In this document: positions 4,834-7,824 of the stretch, in pieces
Layout: the number at the start of each line of letters is the position of its first letter
How positions within the stretch are numbered: the stretch's first letter is position 1
NCBI GenBank assembly: GCA_016199425.1
Contig: JACQGT010000483.1
Span: 1 to 7,824, forward strand
Length of the DNA: 7,824 nt
Direction of reading: 5' to 3'
Origin: Chloroflexota bacterium
GTDB lineage: Bacteria; Chloroflexota; Anaerolineae; Caldilineales; Caldilineaceae
Position numbers and translations under genes: made by a program
The notes under the pieces: generated by a model
The model's input: the letters and a program-made list of their open reading frames with translations, nothing else
Told to the model about the DNA's origin: nothing
Databases searched by the model: none

Positions 4834-6197
4834 AGCACCGCTGATTCTTCAATTTGCACCAACAATTCGTCTGTTGGATGCCAGTATTCGCGTATGTCGC
4901 CAATCAGGTAGAGCGAACCTGTGACCCAAACCAAATCATCGGGACGAGTTTCCGCAAGGGCTTGTCGTAGCGCTTGCATCGGGTCAGGTTCAATCCGAAT
5001 GTCAAGCCCAGGCGCAATCTCCGACGCCGCTTGCGCCAGAATTGCTGGGTCACACGCTTCCCATAGTTCGTTTTTCCCAAAGGCCGTGACAATCAACACG
5101 GAGGCATTCACCACGAGGGCAGGCAGAATGTCACGATACGCCTTGTCAGGTTTGAGCGATACAATCACGACCCTGCGCATATTGCCATAATACTTGGTGA
5201 TTGCCTCTGCCGCGGCCCGAATCTTGGCAGGATTGTGTGCGCCATCCAGAATCACCGTCGGGTTCTCCTGCACACACTCTAACCGGCCTGGAATAGCGGT
5301 TTGACGCAGGCCAGCGCGAACAACCGCCCCTGAGACCCCACCCGCAAAGGCGTGTACCGCAGCGATGGCACACGCGGCATTGGCTGTTTGAAAATCACCC
5401 CGCAGATTAAGACGAATGTCATCGTAGATTGTATCGGGAAAGACCACTTGAAAGGTTTCAGCGCTGCCTGTCTGTTGACAGGTAAATTGGGACCCCAACT
5501 GCCAAAGAGTCGCCCCCTGCAGGGCACATCGTTCTTCTACAATCTGTTGTGTTGACGGTTGCATCAACCCGCTAACCACAAGCTGACCAGGCTTGATGAT
5601 ACCCGCTTTCTTTTGTGCGATCAGTTCGATCGTATTGCCCAAAATTTCGGTATGGTCCAGAGCGACATTTGTCAACACAGAAATCTGTGAATGGAGCACA
5701 TTCGTCGCATCCAAAACGCCCCCAAGCCCCACTTCAATGACTGCCACATCCACCTTTTTCCACCGAAAGAGACAAAAGGCCAGCGCGGTCTGCGCTTCAA
5801 AATAGCTTGGACACCCAAAAGGATTTTCTCTGGCAACTTGTGCAATTGCCGGTTTCATCGCTTCAAACACTTCGACCAGATCGCCCGTGGCGGCCATTCG
5901 GTTGTTGATCTGATAGCACTCATTCATAATTTGCAGGTGTGGTGAGAGGTAGAGGCCGGTCTGATAGCCCGCGCTGGTAAGCATGGATGCGATCATTGTC
6001 GCAGTCGAACCTTTCCCCGAAGTACCACCCACATGAATGGAACGAAAGGCGTTGTGGGGATTGCCAAGTATCTCCAGCAGGTGAACAATCCGCTCCAGTT
6101 TCATATTCGTTTCCTTGCTGAAGCGCACCGATGGGATCAGAGAGGCAAAGTACCTCTCCAATGTACGGTATCGTGCCAGTATCTCCTCCCGATTCAT
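4824..6197 (-). CDS. folC: Bifunctional folylpolyglutamate/dihydrofolate synthase (FolC)
   Basis: A 457-aa Mur-ligase family enzyme of usual FolC length. FolC joins glutamate to dihydropteroate and/or tetrahydrofolate using ATP in the cytoplasm. Motifs in order: HVGGTSGKGSTA (55-66, P-loop Lys62), YLSPHLQIMNECYQIN (83-98, substrate loop, with Cys94 where ERI/ERV is usual), YFEAQTALAF (132-141), EVGLGGVLDATNV (155-167), LTNVALDHTEILG (175-187), KKAGIIKPG (196-204), LRGDFQTANA (265-274), GRLE (304-307), DGAHNP (318-323) and VTGSLYLIGD (425-434). Start chosen at ATG 6197 because AGAGGAG lies 6 bases upstream; the longer open frame to 6299 overlaps the recQ end. The gene is 91 bases downstream of recQ and overlaps DUF58 by 10 bases. 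Three 60-base rows counted by hand give 50-53% GC against about 73% in a recQ row, so it may be acquired. Confidence 0.93.
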   Translation of the reverse strand: MNREEILARYRTLERYFASLIPSVRFSKETNMKLERIVHLLEILGNPHNAFRSIHVGGTSGKGSTATMIASMLTSAGYQTGLYLSPHLQIMNECYQINNRMAATGDLVEVFEAMKPAIAQVARENPFGCPSYFEAQTALAFCLFRWKKVDVAVIEVGLGGVLDATNVLHSQISVLTNVALDHTEILGNTIELIAQKKAGIIKPGQLVVSGLMQPSTQQIVEERCALQGATLWQLGSQFTCQQTGSAETFQVVFPDTIYDDIRLNLRGDFQTANAACAIAAVHAFAGGVSGAVVRAGLRQTAIPGRLECVQENPTVILDGAHNPAKIRAAAEAITKYYGNMRRVVIVSLKPDKAYRDILPALVVNASVLIVTAFGKNELWEACDPAILAQAASEIAPGLDIRIEPDPMQALRQALAETRPDDLVWVTGSLYLIGDIREYWHPTDELLVQIEESAVLCN

Positions 6198-6203
6198 TGC
6201 CGA

Positions 6204-6210
6204 CTCCTCT
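6204..6210 (-). promoter_or_regulatory. Ribosome binding site of folC
   Basis: AGAGGAG on the minus strand, 6 bases before ATG 6197. This is the strongest ribosome binding site in the window and decides the start over the longer open frame. The 91-base recQ-folC gap shows no terminator. Confidence 0.7.
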
Positions 6211-6288
6211 ATTCCGATGGCGAGGCTGCAAGTCTGGACTTCACGCGACGCATGTACATCAACGGAACTGGTCGCGTGTGGTTGTGCG

Positions 6289-7824
6289 TCAAAAATCACC
6301 CATTTTCAACGCCCGCCGCCCCGCCGCCGTCAACCCCACAACTGTGCCGCCGTGGGAAAGCTCCTCCTCCACCAGCAGACCGGCGGCCAGCAGTTTCTTT
6401 GCCATCCCCTGGATGGCTGTCTCGCTGCGGAAGGAGAGGCTGCCAAAACCAGCGCTCTTGCCCGCCCGCTCCCGCATAGACTCTTCCCCGCGCAGCAGAC
6501 CGATCAGACTGCGCCAGCCCCAGCCGTGGCCTTCCAGCGCAGCCAAAATCGTGTGGAGTTGGCTGGCGTCGTCGGGCAGATTGGCGCTGCTGGTCTGCAC
6601 CAGATCACCCACACAATTGTCGCAGACCGGGCATTTCTGGCGCGGCGTGCCGCCCAGATAGGAGGCCAGATGGCCGTGGCGACAGTGGCGGGTGCGGGCG
6701 TAGCGCACAATTTCGGTGATGCGCTGGGACTGGATCGCCTCGTCCCGGCGCAGAAGGGCGTCGATGCGGGTGGCCGAATCTGCCGGGGCCGGCGGCAGTT
6801 CCAACAGCAGGTCGCGCCCGCTGGGGGAGAAGCTGAGGTGGCTGCCGCTTTGCCAGACCAATAGCCGATCCTCCAGTTCCGTGGGCGGGATTTTGGCTGC
6901 CTGGCAGAGATCGGCGTAGGCTCGGGTGACGCTCTGGCCTGTACGTAAATGCGCGCCGTCGGCAAAAGCGTCGAAAATGGCGTCCTGCCCCCGGCTCAAG
7001 CGCTGCAGGACGACGGCACGCGGCGGATCGTAGTGGCGGGCCAGCAGACCGGCCTGCTCCAGATTGCTCAGCCCCACCCGCACCTGTGTATCGTCCGTCT
7101 GGGTGACCCGCACCAGTTCGTCCGTGGGCAGCAGGGCAAAGCGCCCGCCCGCGGCCCGCCGTTTCACCAGCCCGTAGAGGGTGCGCAAGAATTCGATGGA
7201 GACCCGCCCCCGGTTGGCATTGCGGGTCAGAGTGGCCATATCCGATGAACTGTGCAGGAGGATGCAGTGGGCGGGTTGGCCGTCGCGCCCGGCCCGGCCC
7301 GCCTCCTGATAATAGGCTTCCACCGAATCGGCCAGGCCGTAGTGGACGATAAAGCGGATGTCCGGCTTGTCCACGCCCATGCCAAAGGCGATAGTAGCAA
7401 CGATGACCCGGATGTCGCCCTGCATAAAACGGTCCTGCACTTCGGCCCGGTTGAGGATGCCGGCGTGGTAGTGGTCCGCCTCCACCCCGTACTGGCGCAG
7501 GAGCGCGGCCAGCTCCTCGCAGCGGGCCCGGGTGCGGGCGTAGACAATCCCGCTGCCGCTTAGCCCAGAGCAGAGTTCGATGAGATGGCCCAGCTTCTCG
7601 TCCTCGCTGCGGCAGGGATAGGAGAGAAAACACAGGTTGGGGCGGAAGGTGTCGGTGGCGATCACCCGCAGCGTCTCTGTCCCTTCGCCCAGACCAAACA
7701 ATTGGCGCTCGATGTCCTCGCGCACGCGCACGGGCGCGGTGGCGGTGAGGGCCAGGACGGTCGGCTCGTCCAAATCGTGGCGGGCCTGGGCGATATGCAG
7801 ATAGTCCGGGCGGAAGTCGTGCCC
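6289..7824 (-). CDS. recQ: ATP-dependent DNA helicase RecQ, C-terminal 511 aa (5' end outside window)
   Basis: RecQ unwinds DNA 3' to 5' in recombination and fork repair. The partial frame opens with GHDFRPDYL and motif III (LALTATA, 24-30). The second RecA-like lobe follows: IVYARTR (93-99), YHAGILNR (119-126), VATIAFGMGVDKPDIRFIVHY (142-162) and motif VI QEAGRAGRDG (173-182). Zinc ligands are Cys381, 398, 401 and 404, the same C-x16-C-x2-C-x2-C spacing as E. coli RecQ. A winged-helix-like RQC region (about 420-505, ending GLTAAGRRAL) closes the protein; no HRDC domain follows. About 200 residues separate motif VI from the first zinc cysteine, roughly 150 more than in E. coli. This insert contains a second helix-turn-helix-like stretch (about 233-275, LSNLEQAGLLARHYDPPRAV). 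Walker motifs lie outside the window. A TTG at 7773 is an internal Leu, not a start. It probably leads a recQ-folC-DUF58 transcript. Confidence 0.93.
   Translation of the reverse strand, partial: GHDFRPDYLHIAQARHDLDEPTVLALTATAPVRVREDIERQLFGLGEGTETLRVIATDTFRPNLCFLSYPCRSEDEKLGHLIELCSGLSGSGIVYARTRARCEELAALLRQYGVEADHYHAGILNRAEVQDRFMQGDIRVIVATIAFGMGVDKPDIRFIVHYGLADSVEAYYQEAGRAGRDGQPAHCILLHSSSDMATLTRNANRGRVSIEFLRTLYGLVKRRAAGGRFALLPTDELVRVTQTDDTQVRVGLSNLEQAGLLARHYDPPRAVVLQRLSRGQDAIFDAFADGAHLRTGQSVTRAYADLCQAAKIPPTELEDRLLVWQSGSHLSFSPSGRDLLLELPPAPADSATRIDALLRRDEAIQSQRITEIVRYARTRHCRHGHLASYLGGTPRQKCPVCDNCVGDLVQTSSANLPDDASQLHTILAALEGHGWGWRSLIGLLRGEESMRERAGKSAGFGSLSFRSETAIQGMAKKLLAAGLLVEEELSHGGTVVGLTAAGRRALKMGDF

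Noticed and set aside
6289..7773. TTG at 7773 as the recQ start
   Set aside because: The frame continues upstream with GHDFRPDYL, a conserved RecQ stretch, to the window edge, so the gene is simply cut by the window.

Overview
The window reads as a piece of a moderately GC-rich bacterial chromosome. Best guess is Chloroflexota (Anaerolineae/Caldilineae-like), which is an inference from gene content and style: a SARP-type BTAD fragment, an RDD/SpoIIM/DUF58 membrane gene group in a bacterium with no other sporulation genes in view, and spacers packed with heptamer and decamer repeats. No rRNA, tRNA, CRISPR array, transposase or prophage gene was seen.

Layout, left to right. (1) 1-587 looks like an accessory junction. 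A minus-strand remnant of a BTAD/SARP-type regulator (1-102) is overrun by the out-of-frame tail of an unrecognised 131-aa ORF (65-460), followed by a repeat-containing spacer. (2) 588-2287 on the minus strand carries radC and, upstream of it, an RDD-family membrane protein gene. A heptamer inverted repeat and a plausible sigma-70-like promoter lie between them. (3) 2288-2484 is a divergent spacer made largely of two dispersed-repeat types. (4) 2485-3429 on the plus strand is a SpoIIM-family membrane protein. (5) 3428-3513 is a second heptamer inverted repeat that fills the whole convergent gap and could end transcription from both sides. (6) 3514-7824 on the minus strand is a probable co-directional run, recQ (5' end outside the window) to folC to a DUF58 protein. 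folC overlaps the DUF58 start by 10 bases and is visibly poorer in GC than its flanks.

How the genes relate. RDD, SpoIIM and DUF58 proteins often occur together in Actinobacteria and Chloroflexota, usually with a MoxR AAA+ ATPase, and form a membrane-linked group of unknown function. Here the group seems rearranged: the RDD and SpoIIM genes are head to head, DUF58 faces SpoIIM, no MoxR is in the window, and folC/recQ lie upstream of DUF58. RecQ (helicase) and RadC (JAMM-fold protein) are DNA-metabolism proteins by family. FolC is a folate-pathway Mur ligase.

No complete novel system is evident. The points most worth following are the truncated regulator/orphan ORF junction, the two heptamer inverted-repeat elements placed exactly in spacers, the long insert in RecQ, and the compositionally distinct folC.
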